From: Mangrovimonas sp. ST2L15
GTDB lineage: Bacteria > Bacteroidota > Bacteroidia > Flavobacteriales > Flavobacteriaceae
NCBI RefSeq assembly: GCF_001280515.1
Contig: NZ_LBIQ01000028.1
Coordinates: 62,001 to 126,000 of the forward strand
Reading direction: 5' to 3'
DNA length: 64,000 nt
Of the stretch, positions 1 through 8,669 are shown piece after piece (position 1 is the stretch's first letter; the number at the start of each line of letters is the position of its first letter). The translations under genes were made by a program, and so were the position numbers. The notes under the pieces were generated by a model, which saw only the letters and a list, made by a program, of their open reading frames with translations, did not search any database and was not told the origin of the DNA.

Positions 1-42
1 AATTGAATATTTTGTAACTTTACCCAGATACTTTTAAGAATT

Positions 43-1806
43 ATGGAATTACAATCAATAGAATCCAATAACATTTTAGATAGGCTTCCAAAGCACTTAA
101 AACAATTCATCAAACCACAGAACTATGATGATTACACCCCAATTAATCAAGCTGTTTGGAGATATGTGATGAGAAAGAATGTGGACTATTTGAGTAAAGT
201 AGCTCACAAATCATATGTTGACGGATTAAAACAAACTGGCATTTCTATTGATGACATTCCTAACATGTATGGAATGAACCGCATTCTTAAAGAAATTGGT
301 TGGGCAGCCGTAGCAGTAGATGGATTTATTCCTCCGAATGCGTTTATGGAATTTCAGGCCTATAATGTGCTGGTAATTGCCAGTGACATCAGGCAATTGG
401 AACATATTGAATACACACCAGCACCAGACATCATCCATGAAGGAGCAGGACATGCCCCTATAATTGCAAATCCTGAATATGCCGAATATTTAAGACGATT
501 TGGAGAAATAGGTTGTAAAGCCATTTCTTCTGCCAAAGATTATGAACTTTATGAGGCTGTAAGATACCTTTCCATATTGAAAGAAGCTCCAGGAAGTAAA
601 GAAGAGGACATTCAAAAAGCTGAAGCCGATGTTGAATACCTTCAGGAAAACATGGGTAAACCAAGTGAAATGGCTTTAATAAGAAACCTACATTGGTGGA
701 CCGTTGAGTATGGATTGATAGGTACTTTGGATAATCCAAAAATTTATGGCGCTGGATTACTTTCTTCAATAGGCGAAAGTACTTGGTGTATGACAGACCA
801 AGTAAAAAAACTTCCGTATTCTATTAAAGCTGCAGACCAAAGTTTTGACATTACGAAACCCCAACCCCAATTGTTTGTGACCCCCAATTTTGCCCATTTA
901 AGTTTGGTTTTAGAAGAATTTGCAAATACCATGGCACTTCGAACTGGAGGTTTATCGGGAGTCAATAAACTTATTGAATCAGAAGCTCTAGGGTCTATTG
1001 AACTAAGCACTGGTCTTCAAATTTCTGGCGTTTTTTCAAATGTAATTTCTCACAAAGACAAACCTATTTATATTCAAACCACAGGAAAAACAGCTCTCTC
1101 TTACAGAGAAAAACAACTTGTTGGACATGGCACAAATCATCATAATGGAGGCTTTGGTTCTCCTGTAGGAAAACTTAAAGGCATCAATATATCTATCGAG
1201 GATATGAGCCCTAGAGATCTAACGGCCTATAACATTTTTGAAGGCGAGCGTGTTACATTAGAATTTGAAGGCGGCGTCAAAGTCACTGGAAATATTATTA
1301 CAGGAAAGAGAAACTTACAAGGTAAAATTATTTTAATAAGCTTTGAAAACTGTACGGTATCGTACAAAGAAGAGATTCTTTTCCAACCAGAATGGGGCAT
1401 TTACGATATGGCTGTTGGTAAGAAAGTTGTTTCAGCATTTTCGGGACCAGCAGATTTTAATAGTTTTGATTTATTGACTCACAAGTCATCTACAGAAACG
1501 ATTAAGATTAAAAAAACTCCTAAAGAGAAAGAACTAGAAGTACTTTATCAACAGGTTAGAGATTACAGAGAGGGCAATACCCAAACTATTTCCAGACACA
1601 AAGTTTTAGAGCAGTTAATTGAAAACCATCCAGAAGATTGGTTGCTTCCAATAGAGTTATATGAATTGGCATTCCAATCCAGCAAACAGGAACTCTGCGA
1701 AGCTATTTTAAAGCATTTGGAAGGTATCAAATCCAACAGACCGCAGGTTGGTCATCTTATTGATGACGGATTGGACATTATTGAAAAATCTGGAGTATTG
1801 AATTAA
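43..1806 (+). CDS. Aromatic amino acid hydroxylase (phenylalanine 4-monooxygenase-like), extended form
   Basis: Likely a pterin-dependent, non-haem iron aromatic amino acid hydroxylase converting phenylalanine to tyrosine in the cytoplasm. The iron site is visible: His132 and His137 in HEGAGHAPI, and Glu222 in WWTVEYGL, the counterpart of the family WFTVEFGL motif. The spacing from His137 to Glu222 is about 85 residues, roughly twice the usual distance, because a charged helical stretch (about residues 175-210) is inserted. At 587 residues it is also much longer than the typical bacterial enzyme (about 260-300); the C-terminal 250 or so residues are an extension I do not recognise. The gene converges with the enoyl-CoA hydratase gene, and their 3' ends overlap by 4 bases. 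The family call is firm; the substrate is inferred. Confidence 0.9.
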   Translation: MELQSIESNNILDRLPKHLKQFIKPQNYDDYTPINQAVWRYVMRKNVDYLSKVAHKSYVDGLKQTGISIDDIPNMYGMNRILKEIGWAAVAVDGFIPPNAFMEFQAYNVLVIASDIRQLEHIEYTPAPDIIHEGAGHAPIIANPEYAEYLRRFGEIGCKAISSAKDYELYEAVRYLSILKEAPGSKEEDIQKAEADVEYLQENMGKPSEMALIRNLHWWTVEYGLIGTLDNPKIYGAGLLSSIGESTWCMTDQVKKLPYSIKAADQSFDITKPQPQLFVTPNFAHLSLVLEEFANTMALRTGGLSGVNKLIESEALGSIELSTGLQISGVFSNVISHKDKPIYIQTTGKTALSYREKQLVGHGTNHHNGGFGSPVGKLKGINISIEDMSPRDLTAYNIFEGERVTLEFEGGVKVTGNIITGKRNLQGKIILISFENCTVSYKEEILFQPEWGIYDMAVGKKVVSAFSGPADFNSFDLLTHKSSTETIKIKKTPKEKELEVLYQQVRDYREGNTQTISRHKVLEQLIENHPEDWLLPIELYELAFQSSKQELCEAILKHLEGIKSNRPQVGHLIDDGLDIIEKSGVLN

Positions 1807-2552
1807 AATTTATTCAGGAAGTTTTTTGTTGTTTCACTAAGAACCAATTCACCACTGGTTTTAGCCCGTTCAATCAGTAGGTTGTCCCAGTGTTCTGTCC
1901 CAGACCACAAAGCCCGTTTCATGGATGCCATGGCATCTGTATGGTAACTAGACAAGCTTTTAGATAGTTTTTCCAATGTATGGTCCATATCCTTTACATC
2001 TTCAAAACATTCAGAATACAAACCCTTCCCTAGACACCACTCTGCCGAATAGAAATTTTTGCAATCCATGCTTAATTGAGATAGGGCTCCTACGCCTATT
2101 TTTCGCTCAATTGCAGGAGCTATAACGAATGGTCCTATCCCTATGCTCAATTCGCTTAATTTGATCGAGGCGTGCTGGGTAGCCACACAATAATCTGCCG
2201 CCGCTAAAATACCAACACCTCCACCTACTGCTTTTCCTTGGGCTCTAACCAAAATAAACTTGGAACATCGCCTCATAGCATTAATCACATTGGCAAATCC
2301 AGAAAAGAAAGCCAATCCCTCCTCCGGCGTTTGAATTTGTTTGAGCTCATCGAAACTAGCCCCGGCACAAAACGTTCTATCACCACCACTTTTTAAAACA
2401 ATTACCTTGACATCAGGATCCTTGTCTGCATACAAAATGGCTTTCTGTAATTTTTTCAATAAATCACTGGGGAGTGAATTATGGGATGGATGGTAAAACT
2501 CAATGGTACCAACATGCTCCGAAACAGAAAAATTAACGTATGGATTGGACAT
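1803..2552 (-). CDS. Enoyl-CoA hydratase/isomerase family protein
   Basis: Crotonase-fold protein of 249 residues, the normal length. The oxyanion-hole region is seen in FCAGASFDEL and in the glycine-rich QGKAVGGGVGILAAADY segment, followed by a KLSELSIGIGP stretch at the position of the first catalytic Glu. The second classical Glu is less clear, so the exact reaction (hydration or isomerisation of an acyl-CoA) cannot be read from the sequence. It is probably cytoplasmic fatty-acid or branched-chain amino acid catabolism. It is transcribed alone on the minus strand and convergent with the aromatic amino acid hydroxylase. Confidence 0.85.
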   Translation of the reverse strand: MSNPYVNFSVSEHVGTIEFYHPSHNSLPSDLLKKLQKAILYADKDPDVKVIVLKSGGDRTFCAGASFDELKQIQTPEEGLAFFSGFANVINAMRRCSKFILVRAQGKAVGGGVGILAAADYCVATQHASIKLSELSIGIGPFVIAPAIERKIGVGALSQLSMDCKNFYSAEWCLGKGLYSECFEDVKDMDHTLEKLSKSLSSYHTDAMASMKRALWSGTEHWDNLLIERAKTSGELVLSETTKNFLNKF

Positions 2553-2662
2553 AATGTTTTAATATTTTAAAGCCGAATATACAGTTTTTAATGATTTTTA
2601 AAAATGATAATCATGAGGTTTTTCGCGGAGATAAACCAAAACATAAAATATTCTAGTTTGAT

Positions 2663-3277
2663 TTAAAATGGCAAAAATTCAAGTTCTTCTATTTCATTAA
2701 TAGATGAGCCGTTATACTCCAAAGTCCATCCCAAACTATTGGTAAGAATATAAAATTTGGAGAGCTCGCTTATCAATCTATTTTCGGCGTTTTTCTTTAA
2801 ATCGGAAGCTTCAATTTTCTTCATCAAGGAAACTTTCACCTTATTTTTAATCTGGTTATAGTCCTTGGCCTCAAACTGATTAAGAAAATCTGCTTGCACA
2901 TCGTAATATTCAAAATCTGGATTGACCTTTATTTCTTCCTTTGGTATGCTCAGTATTCTCAATGTTTTGGTTGATTCATCCAATTCATATTCAATTTGAC
3001 TCAAATCATAAGCAATTGTAACATCGGCATTGACGACGACCAATGCCTTCTTTTCTGCGCTGATCAAATCGCCAAAAAGTGCCTTTGAATTTTTATAGGT
3101 AAACACATCACTAAAGTGACCCTCGGTAACTACCAGCTTACCTACATTCTTAATTTGTTCCAAAATAAGATCGGAGTTTTCCTGTAGTATAATCTGATCC
3201 TCCTTTTTGTTTTCGCATTGCCTAAAAACAAAAATAATTGCCACGGCAATAACAACTCCCAATATGACTTTTCGCAT
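2663..3277 (-). CDS. DUF4230 family membrane-anchored protein
   Basis: Protein of 204 residues with one N-terminal membrane segment (MRKVILGVVIAVAIIFVF) followed by an exported, charged domain resembling DUF4230 proteins of Bacteroidota. No catalytic motif is visible and the function is unknown. The start was placed at the ATG whose first base is 3277. A longer reading frame to 3328 begins with a cysteine-rich stretch that does not look like protein and runs through the terminator hairpin at 3292-3335. The gene follows the two-component operon but is probably expressed separately. Confidence 0.75.
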   Translation of the reverse strand: MRKVILGVVIAVAIIFVFRQCENKKEDQIILQENSDLILEQIKNVGKLVVTEGHFSDVFTYKNSKALFGDLISAEKKALVVVNADVTIAYDLSQIEYELDESTKTLRILSIPKEEIKVNPDFEYYDVQADFLNQFEAKDYNQIKNKVKVSLMKKIEASDLKKNAENRLISELSKFYILTNSLGWTLEYNGSSINEIEELEFLPF

Positions 3278-3291
3278 AGCCCTAAAATACA

Positions 3292-3335
3292 AAAAGCATT
3301 GGTTGCTTCGACAACAAAGCCTAACCAATGCTTTT
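3292..3335 (-). terminator. Intrinsic terminator after the two-component operon
   Basis: A perfect 13-bp inverted repeat (AAAAGCATTGGTT at 3292-3304, AACCAATGCTTTT at 3323-3335) with an 18-nt loop. Read on the minus strand it ends in a run of five U. It lies 79 bases beyond the response-regulator stop and only 14 bases upstream of the DUF4230 start codon. Confidence 0.75.
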
Positions 3336-3413
3336 ACCCCTTTGATAAATTAATAGCTGTGTAAAAATAAGTATGAAATAGAATATTTATATTACCGAAA
3401 GGTTAATTAATAA

Positions 3414-4064
3414 TTAAATCAACTTATTGTTTTTAGCCTTCTGAACTGCCTCCAATTTGTTATGAACCTGTAACTTCTTGTAAATATTTTCAATATGCTT
3501 TCTAACAGTTCCTGAAGAAATCAATAGATTATCTGATATTTGAATATAACTTAATCCTTTACTCAATTGTTCTAAAACATCTATTTCCCTTTTGGTTAAA
3601 GTGATTTCCTCTTGACCATTACCCACCTCCAGTTCCATGGGCTCCCTGAGAAGCTTAAGGGTCTTTAGAGCTATGGAAGGATTCATTGCTGCTCCTCCAT
3701 TCATGGTATCTAGAATACCATCATGTAAATCCTGAGCATTGATATCTTTCAACAAATAGCCGTCTGCCCCAGCTTTTATTGCTTTGAAAATATGTTCGTC
3801 ATTATCAAAAACGGTAAGCATAATAATCTTAATCTGCGGGTATTTCTTTTTCACATGGGCGGTAGCTTCAATACCGTTTAACTGTGGCATTTCAATATCC
3901 ATTAAAATCAAATCGACGAGATGGTCTTTCTCAAGTTTCTCCAACAAATCTTCTCCTTGTATTGCAGTATACTTACAAAGTAAATCTTCAAAAAAAGACA
4001 ATTTTTCTTTTACCGTCTTTATCAGAAAGGAATTATCATCTACAACAACAATTTTAACTGGCAT
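3414..4064 (-). CDS. LuxR/NarL-family response regulator
   Basis: Two-domain response regulator of 216 residues. The receiver domain shows the acidic pair (VVDD, Asp9-10), the phospho-acceptor Asp56 in LILMDIEMP, and Lys106 in YLLKD. A C-terminal LuxR-type HTH spans about residues 153-212 (LTKREIDVLEQLSKG ... GTVRKHIENIYKKL). It should bind DNA when phosphorylated. Its start overlaps the end of the upstream sensor kinase gene by 11 bases, so the two are co-transcribed, probably translationally coupled, and form a cognate pair. Targets are unknown. Confidence 0.93.
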   Translation of the reverse strand: MPVKIVVVDDNSFLIKTVKEKLSFFEDLLCKYTAIQGEDLLEKLEKDHLVDLILMDIEMPQLNGIEATAHVKKKYPQIKIIMLTVFDNDEHIFKAIKAGADGYLLKDINAQDLHDGILDTMNGGAAMNPSIALKTLKLLREPMELEVGNGQEEITLTKREIDVLEQLSKGLSYIQISDNLLISSGTVRKHIENIYKKLQVHNKLEAVQKAKNNKLI

Positions 4065-6024
4065 TGCTTAAACTATTATGAGGTGGTAAACTTAAAGTAA
4101 TTTGAGTGCCAACTCCTGGTTTAGAATCAATCTGGCAATAAGCTCCAATGTCTCCTGAACGCTTTTCCAGGTTATGCAGCCCATTTCCCATGTTTACATC
4201 ATCAATGGAAAAACCTTGACCGTTATCCTTTATGGTGACCAGATAGTTTTTAGGCTTATCGATTTCTATTATGATTTCAGAAGCATTGGCATGCTTTAAA
4301 GCATTATGAATACTTTCCTGAACCATTCGATAAACAGCAATACCTTTTATAGAGTCGAACACATCCGTTTTATCAACCGTTGGAGCAAGTCCTAAATGAA
4401 ATTGAACGCCTTGGGTAGCCTTTTTAGCTTTTTCCAAATAATTGATAATACGTGACTGAAGGTCTTCAATGGTTATATACTCCTTATTCATTGCCCAAAT
4501 GGTATCTCGCAATTCAAAGATCGTATCTGAAGCAAAGTGCCCAATTTCGTCCAACTTATCTTTAAGACGATCATCTTGGATATTATAGGCATACTTTAAA
4601 TTATCTAAAGATGAAATGATGAAGGTCAATTGTGCTCCTATATTATCATGAAGATCTCTTGAAATGCGCAACCGTTGTTCTTGTAACTTGTTTTGCGTTT
4701 CAATTTTTAAAAGAGCACTTTTAAGTTCGCTTTCTTTAGCCAACTGAATATTTTTAAGCTTTTGTTGGTTGTACATAAAAAAGCCAATTACCCCCAACAA
4801 AACGGCTGCAGCAATGGCTCCGTAAATCTGATAGTTTTTGTTTTGAATGGTAAGCTTTTGCTCAGCTAGTTCAGCCCTATGAACTAGTATTTGCTTCTCT
4901 TTCTTTTCGGTATCATATTTCACTTCCAAATTGGCAAACTCTTTAGCATTTTCCTCAGAAAAAAGGGAATCTTTTAAAAGCACATATTCTTTAGTTAGCT
5001 GTCTGGCCTGATCCAAATCCTGAAGCATGAAATAACTTTCAGCTGTATTTAAATACAACTCTCCATTAGCAATGCTTTCAGCAGGGTATTTATCTATGAG
5101 ATCAAATGCCTGTCCGGAATATTTCAAGGCTTCCTTAGGTTGATTTTTGTAATTGAAAAGAGAAACTAAATTCACTAAAATTGAAATATTTTCTCTTTCG
5201 TCAAACTCATAATTCTCAGGCTTATTTAATGCCTTAAAGTACAAATCTATGGCTTTGCTGTAGTCTCCAAGTTCTTGATAAGCATTGGCCAAGTTGTCTA
5301 ATATTTGATAATAGCCAATTTTATTGTTGCTTTTGTCGGCAAGCTTAAGACCTTTTTCAAGAACCGTAACAGCTTCATGAAACCTACCCAAGGTTTTTAG
5401 ATTTATCCCTATGTTGTTTAATGATGCTACTTGTTCTTTTTCTAAATTGTATTTCTCCCTAATTTCCAAGGCTTTTTGGTGATACTCCAGTGATTTTTCA
5501 GGCAAATTCATGTCTTGATAAATCAATCCGATATTATTAAGTGGCGCTGCAGTACCTCTTTCACTCCCTTGATTTTCATACATTTTCAAAGCCTGAAAAA
5601 AGTAATTTAACGCTTGCTTATAGTGACTTTGGTTCCAATGGAACATCCCCAAGTTATTCAAACACATGACCTCAATGTTTTTGAATTGATGATCTCGGCT
5701 CAATTTCAAAGCCTTTTCAAAATAATATCTGGCCGAGTCAGCTTTCCCTGTAATATCCATATAGATGCCATGGGTATTGGTAAGTTCTATCAAACCAAAC
5801 ATAAATTGGCTTTGCTTAGCGAGATGCTCGCCTTCTTCAATCATACCTAATGCTTTTTTAGCATCGTTAAATAGATAAGAAGACGCAATTCTGTTTAAGG
5901 CTCTAATTTTTACGGAATCATTTTTCATTTCCTTTGTGACTGCATAAAGACTATCCAGGTTTTGTGAAATCAAAGAAAAGCTTAAGAAAAAAAAACAACA
6001 GAAAAGAAGGGGAATCTTTGTCAT
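4054..6024 (-). CDS. TPR-containing sensor histidine kinase (HisKA_3 type)
   Basis: Protein of 656 residues. A signal peptide (1-20) is followed by a periplasmic array of tetratricopeptide repeats (about 40-350, with repeated LNNIG and A-rich helices), a short coiled region, one membrane segment (about 400-418), and a cytoplasmic kinase core. The phospho-acceptor is His459 in RDLHDNIG, typical of the NarX/HisKA_3 class. The HATPase shows an N box (NALKHANAS) and G boxes (DNGQGF, GNGLHNLEKR). It should autophosphorylate and pass phosphate to the regulator encoded immediately downstream. TPRs as the sensing part suggest a protein or peptide partner; this is inference. Confidence 0.92.
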   Translation of the reverse strand: MTKIPLLFCCFFFLSFSLISQNLDSLYAVTKEMKNDSVKIRALNRIASSYLFNDAKKALGMIEEGEHLAKQSQFMFGLIELTNTHGIYMDITGKADSARYYFEKALKLSRDHQFKNIEVMCLNNLGMFHWNQSHYKQALNYFFQALKMYENQGSERGTAAPLNNIGLIYQDMNLPEKSLEYHQKALEIREKYNLEKEQVASLNNIGINLKTLGRFHEAVTVLEKGLKLADKSNNKIGYYQILDNLANAYQELGDYSKAIDLYFKALNKPENYEFDERENISILVNLVSLFNYKNQPKEALKYSGQAFDLIDKYPAESIANGELYLNTAESYFMLQDLDQARQLTKEYVLLKDSLFSEENAKEFANLEVKYDTEKKEKQILVHRAELAEQKLTIQNKNYQIYGAIAAAVLLGVIGFFMYNQQKLKNIQLAKESELKSALLKIETQNKLQEQRLRISRDLHDNIGAQLTFIISSLDNLKYAYNIQDDRLKDKLDEIGHFASDTIFELRDTIWAMNKEYITIEDLQSRIINYLEKAKKATQGVQFHLGLAPTVDKTDVFDSIKGIAVYRMVQESIHNALKHANASEIIIEIDKPKNYLVTIKDNGQGFSIDDVNMGNGLHNLEKRSGDIGAYCQIDSKPGVGTQITLSLPPHNSLSNAS

Positions 6025-6029
6025 GGTAA

Positions 6030-6080
6030 TATAAAAAAAGACATCAATGGAGATCTTATGATCTTTCTACTGATGTCTTT
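6030..6080 (-). terminator. Terminator or attenuator hairpin directly ahead of the kinase gene
   Basis: AAAGACATCA (6037-6046) pairs with TGATGTCTTT (6071-6080), and the loop holds a second dyad (AGATC/GATCT). On the minus strand a run of seven U follows the stem. It probably ends transcription from the lipoprotein gene at 6237-6758, but it lies only 12 bases before the kinase ATG, so it could also attenuate that gene. Confidence 0.65.
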
Positions 6081-6236
6081 CTTATTAAATTGATTAATAG
6101 CTTCCTAAATATAGTTAAAAATATCAATTCCTAGTAATTTAATCGACAAACTACTCGTTCTAAAAGATTAAGGGTTTTACACTTATTTTTACTTTTTAAA
6201 TATTGCTAAAAAAACCCCTTTGACATCATTAATTAA

Positions 6237-6758
6237 CTACATCTTATTTAAATTAAAAGAACCATCCGTTACCTCCCTAGTTGATCCATCATTCGGGTTT
6301 TTGGCTGTAAATTGAAAAGTCCCCTTTATGGTAGCATCCGTTTCTTCTGAAATATTAATTTCCCCAACCACCCCAGATGCATCAAATGGAGCACTCCAAG
6401 TTTGACTTTGAGCAGGATTCTGGGTGTTGGGCTCAATATAAGAAGCGAGGATAAAGACACTTTCATCAGTTATATCATAGGTACCTACTCCATCATAATA
6501 ATTAATTTGCATATTGATTGCTTGAGATGAGGAGTTTCCCTGCATAACTAGAACCGTATTACCTCCTCCCGATTGCACAGTAGCAAAAGAGGTTATCTCC
6601 AGCGAAGTAAAACTCTCTCCATTAATTTTTGCTGTAATGGTTCCTGATGCCGCTTGAGTATCACCCGGATCACCGCCATCGTCGTCCTTTTTACAAGAAG
6701 TGAGAGTTACGAAACCCAATGCCATAAATAGCATAAGTGTCAATTTAAATGTTTTCAT
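6237..6758 (-). CDS. Putative lipoprotein, DUF6252-like
   Basis: Protein of 173 residues with a lipoprotein signal: a hydrophobic N-terminus ending in a lipobox-like stretch with acceptor Cys22, followed by an acidic KKDDDGGD tether. The mature part is Ser/Thr/Gly-rich and beta-strand-like (GTITAKINGESF ... EINISEETDATIKGTFQFTA), a pattern seen in small surface or periplasmic lipoproteins of flavobacteria. It resembles what is called DUF6252, but I am not certain of that. No enzymatic motif. It lies between the GSCFA gene and the two-component system and is flanked by hairpins, so it is probably a single-gene unit. Confidence 0.65.
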   Translation of the reverse strand: MKTFKLTLMLFMALGFVTLTSCKKDDDGGDPGDTQAASGTITAKINGESFTSLEITSFATVQSGGGNTVLVMQGNSSSQAINMQINYYDGVGTYDITDESVFILASYIEPNTQNPAQSQTWSAPFDASGVVGEINISEETDATIKGTFQFTAKNPNDGSTREVTDGSFNLNKM

Positions 6759-6814
6759 TTCAATAAGTTTTGATTAATAGTTCAGCAAAAATGCAACCTA
6801 CTGAAATTAAATTC

Positions 6815-6834
6815 AATACGACAAATGTCGTATT
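6815..6834. promoter_or_regulatory. Inverted repeat upstream of the lipoprotein gene
   Basis: AATACGACA (6815-6823) and TGTCGTATT (6826-6834) form a nearly continuous palindrome 57 bases ahead of the lipoprotein start and just past the GSCFA stop. No U run follows it on the minus strand, so an operator is as likely as a terminator. Confidence 0.4.
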
Positions 6835-6836
6835 TA

Positions 6837-7784
6837 TTAAAAATGTATAGACGGAATTTCTTTCTGTAGTTCTGACTTTTCTCTCTCCAATTGACTAAGA
6901 AAAGCTTTGTAAGATTCGGATTCAGGATTAAACGGTTTGTGTTGCAAGCCTTTTTGAATTTTATCCACGCGTTTCATAATGGGTTCGGTTGATTCTGAAA
7001 ACCATACCTTTTGAAACAAATTCCAAATGTAGTCGATAGCCATATTATTGGGATGAACCAAATCCTCTGCATAATAACGGTAATCCCTTAAATCGTCCAT
7101 CATAATTTCATATGCGGGGAAATAGAAAAAATCCAAATCATTAATTATTTGGTGAATAGCTGCCAAAAGATGCGCTTTGCTTCTTGTGTTTTCAACAAAA
7201 CCATCCTTAATATGTCTGATAGGAGAAACTGAAAAAATAATCTTTACAGTTGGGTTAAGCTGTCTTAACAATGAAGTTATTTTCAATAAACTTGAAACTA
7301 TCTCCTCTATAGACAATAGCTTCTTTTTAAATTCCCTTTGAGGTACTTTATGGCAATTAGCCACAACTTTTTCAGAAGCTTGATGTTCATATACCCATGC
7401 TGTTCCTAAAGTGATAACATGATGAGTAGCCGCCTTTATAGTTTTGTGCGTATTCTGCTGGGATTGATTTAAATTTTGAAGTAAGTCTTCCTGATTAAGA
7501 GCGTTCATCTGTGAGTGGGCCTCAAATGACTTCCAAACGCCATCCATCTCAAAAACATCCTCAGACTTGTATGGAATGTCGTCAACAATTCTTTGAACAA
7601 ACCTTTCAATGGCTAGCGGGTGAAAAAAAATTCCAATCGGGTTGTGTACCGACTGGAATTTAAAATAGTTCAATTTTGAACCTATATTTTCTACAAAACA
7701 AGAACCGATTAAAAAAAGTTTGGAATCGTAATCAATCAAACTATTAGTTTGATTAGTTAACCGTATTTGTGTTTGTAGTCTCAA
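6837..7784 (-). CDS. GSCFA domain-containing protein
   Basis: Protein of 315 residues named for the motif that is visible here as GSCF at residues 27-30 (LIGSCFVENIG), with a downstream HP..MAIDYIW motif typical of the family. GSCFA proteins are SGNH-hydrolase-like and found mainly in Bacteroidota and some Proteobacteria. The Ser in GSC is the likely nucleophile, but the substrate is unknown. Length is normal. It sits directly downstream of alaS and a lipoprotein gene on the same strand, with a strong terminator in between, so it is probably transcribed independently. Confidence 0.85.
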   Translation of the reverse strand: MRLQTQIRLTNQTNSLIDYDSKLFLIGSCFVENIGSKLNYFKFQSVHNPIGIFFHPLAIERFVQRIVDDIPYKSEDVFEMDGVWKSFEAHSQMNALNQEDLLQNLNQSQQNTHKTIKAATHHVITLGTAWVYEHQASEKVVANCHKVPQREFKKKLLSIEEIVSSLLKITSLLRQLNPTVKIIFSVSPIRHIKDGFVENTRSKAHLLAAIHQIINDLDFFYFPAYEIMMDDLRDYRYYAEDLVHPNNMAIDYIWNLFQKVWFSESTEPIMKRVDKIQKGLQHKPFNPESESYKAFLSQLEREKSELQKEIPSIHF

Positions 7785-7805
7785 TTAAATTTCCTTATTA
7801 ACCCA

Positions 7806-7846
7806 AAAATCCTCAGACTCTAAGTTAATAATAGTCTGAGGATTTT
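7806..7846 (-). terminator. Intrinsic terminator after the 246-residue lipoprotein gene
   Basis: A perfect 14-bp stem (AAAATCCTCAGACT at 7806-7819, AGTCTGAGGATTTT at 7833-7846) followed on the minus strand by five U. It starts 20 bases past the lipoprotein stop and ends 22 bases before the GSCFA start codon. Confidence 0.85.
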
Positions 7847-7865
7847 CTTTATATTTTCCTTTAGT

Positions 7866-8606
7866 TTAGTAGATATATTGAAGCAAGATAGTTTCTTCAT
7901 TAGCAGTTCCAGGCTCAAACGTAGTTGCTCCTGTTATAGGGTAACCATCTGAATTGTAGCTAAATGTGTTTTCATAACTATCAGTAATTGCAGCCCCACC
8001 TGTATTAATATAAGTCAACACATTATTTTCATGAGTCTCAAAACTCCCAACTAGCTCAAAGACATCTCTTTGATGCAAATTAAGAAAAGGACTGTGCTTA
8101 TCATCATATGTATACGAATAATCCTGATCTCCATTAACATCCTCTTCAGATATTAAATTACCATCAAGAAATGTTAAAATATAAGTATTCATACCATTTT
8201 CATCCAATGTAATAGTACCATCTTCATTATAAGAGAACACATTCGATTGAATCTGCATCCCTCCTGAAGAATACGTTTCGTTAATTAATCTATTTTGAGA
8301 ATCATATTCAAATGACGTCTCCCCAACTAAGCTTCCGTCTTCATACTCGCTTATTTGAGATAATAAATTATTCTCATAACTATAAACCTCTTCATATCCT
8401 GGACTACTTGCACTTACAAGTTTATTCCCATCATAGGTAAAATTAATGGTGGCACTAGTTCCGTCATCATAGGTTTCAACAATTTGAGACACTAAAAGGT
8501 TATTTGAATCTGAAGTAATGTCCTCCTCCGAAGAAGAGTCATCACTAGAACAAGATGAAATAAAAATAGTAGTTGCAATACATAAAATAGAAAATAATTT
8601 TCTCAT
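7866..8606 (-). CDS. Hypothetical lipoprotein with YD-like repeats
   Basis: Protein of 246 residues with a lipoprotein signal (MRKLFSILCIATTIFISSC, acceptor Cys19) followed by an Asp/Ser-rich linker (SSDDSSSEED). The mature part has repeated beta-hairpin units of the form FxYDxxN(K/R)L: FTYDGNKLVS, YSYENNLLSQ, FEYDSQNRLIN, FSYNEDGTI. These resemble degenerate YD/RHS-type repeats common in Bacteroidota surface lipoproteins. Function unknown; the location is probably the periplasm or outer membrane. It lies just downstream of alaS and ends in its own strong terminator. Confidence 0.75.
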   Translation of the reverse strand: MRKLFSILCIATTIFISSCSSDDSSSEEDITSDSNNLLVSQIVETYDDGTSATINFTYDGNKLVSASSPGYEEVYSYENNLLSQISEYEDGSLVGETSFEYDSQNRLINETYSSGGMQIQSNVFSYNEDGTITLDENGMNTYILTFLDGNLISEEDVNGDQDYSYTYDDKHSPFLNLHQRDVFELVGSFETHENNVLTYINTGGAAITDSYENTFSYNSDGYPITGATTFEPGTANEETILLQYIY

Positions 8607-8669
8607 AAGTTTAAGTTTTTAGATTTAGAACAAGCTATAAATATAAAAAACATTTAAACTTTAAAAAAA

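Noticed and set aside
3278-3328. N-terminal extension of the DUF4230 gene
   Set aside because: The extension overlaps a strong terminator and encodes an unlikely Cys-rich peptide; the ATG at 3277 starts a clear membrane anchor.
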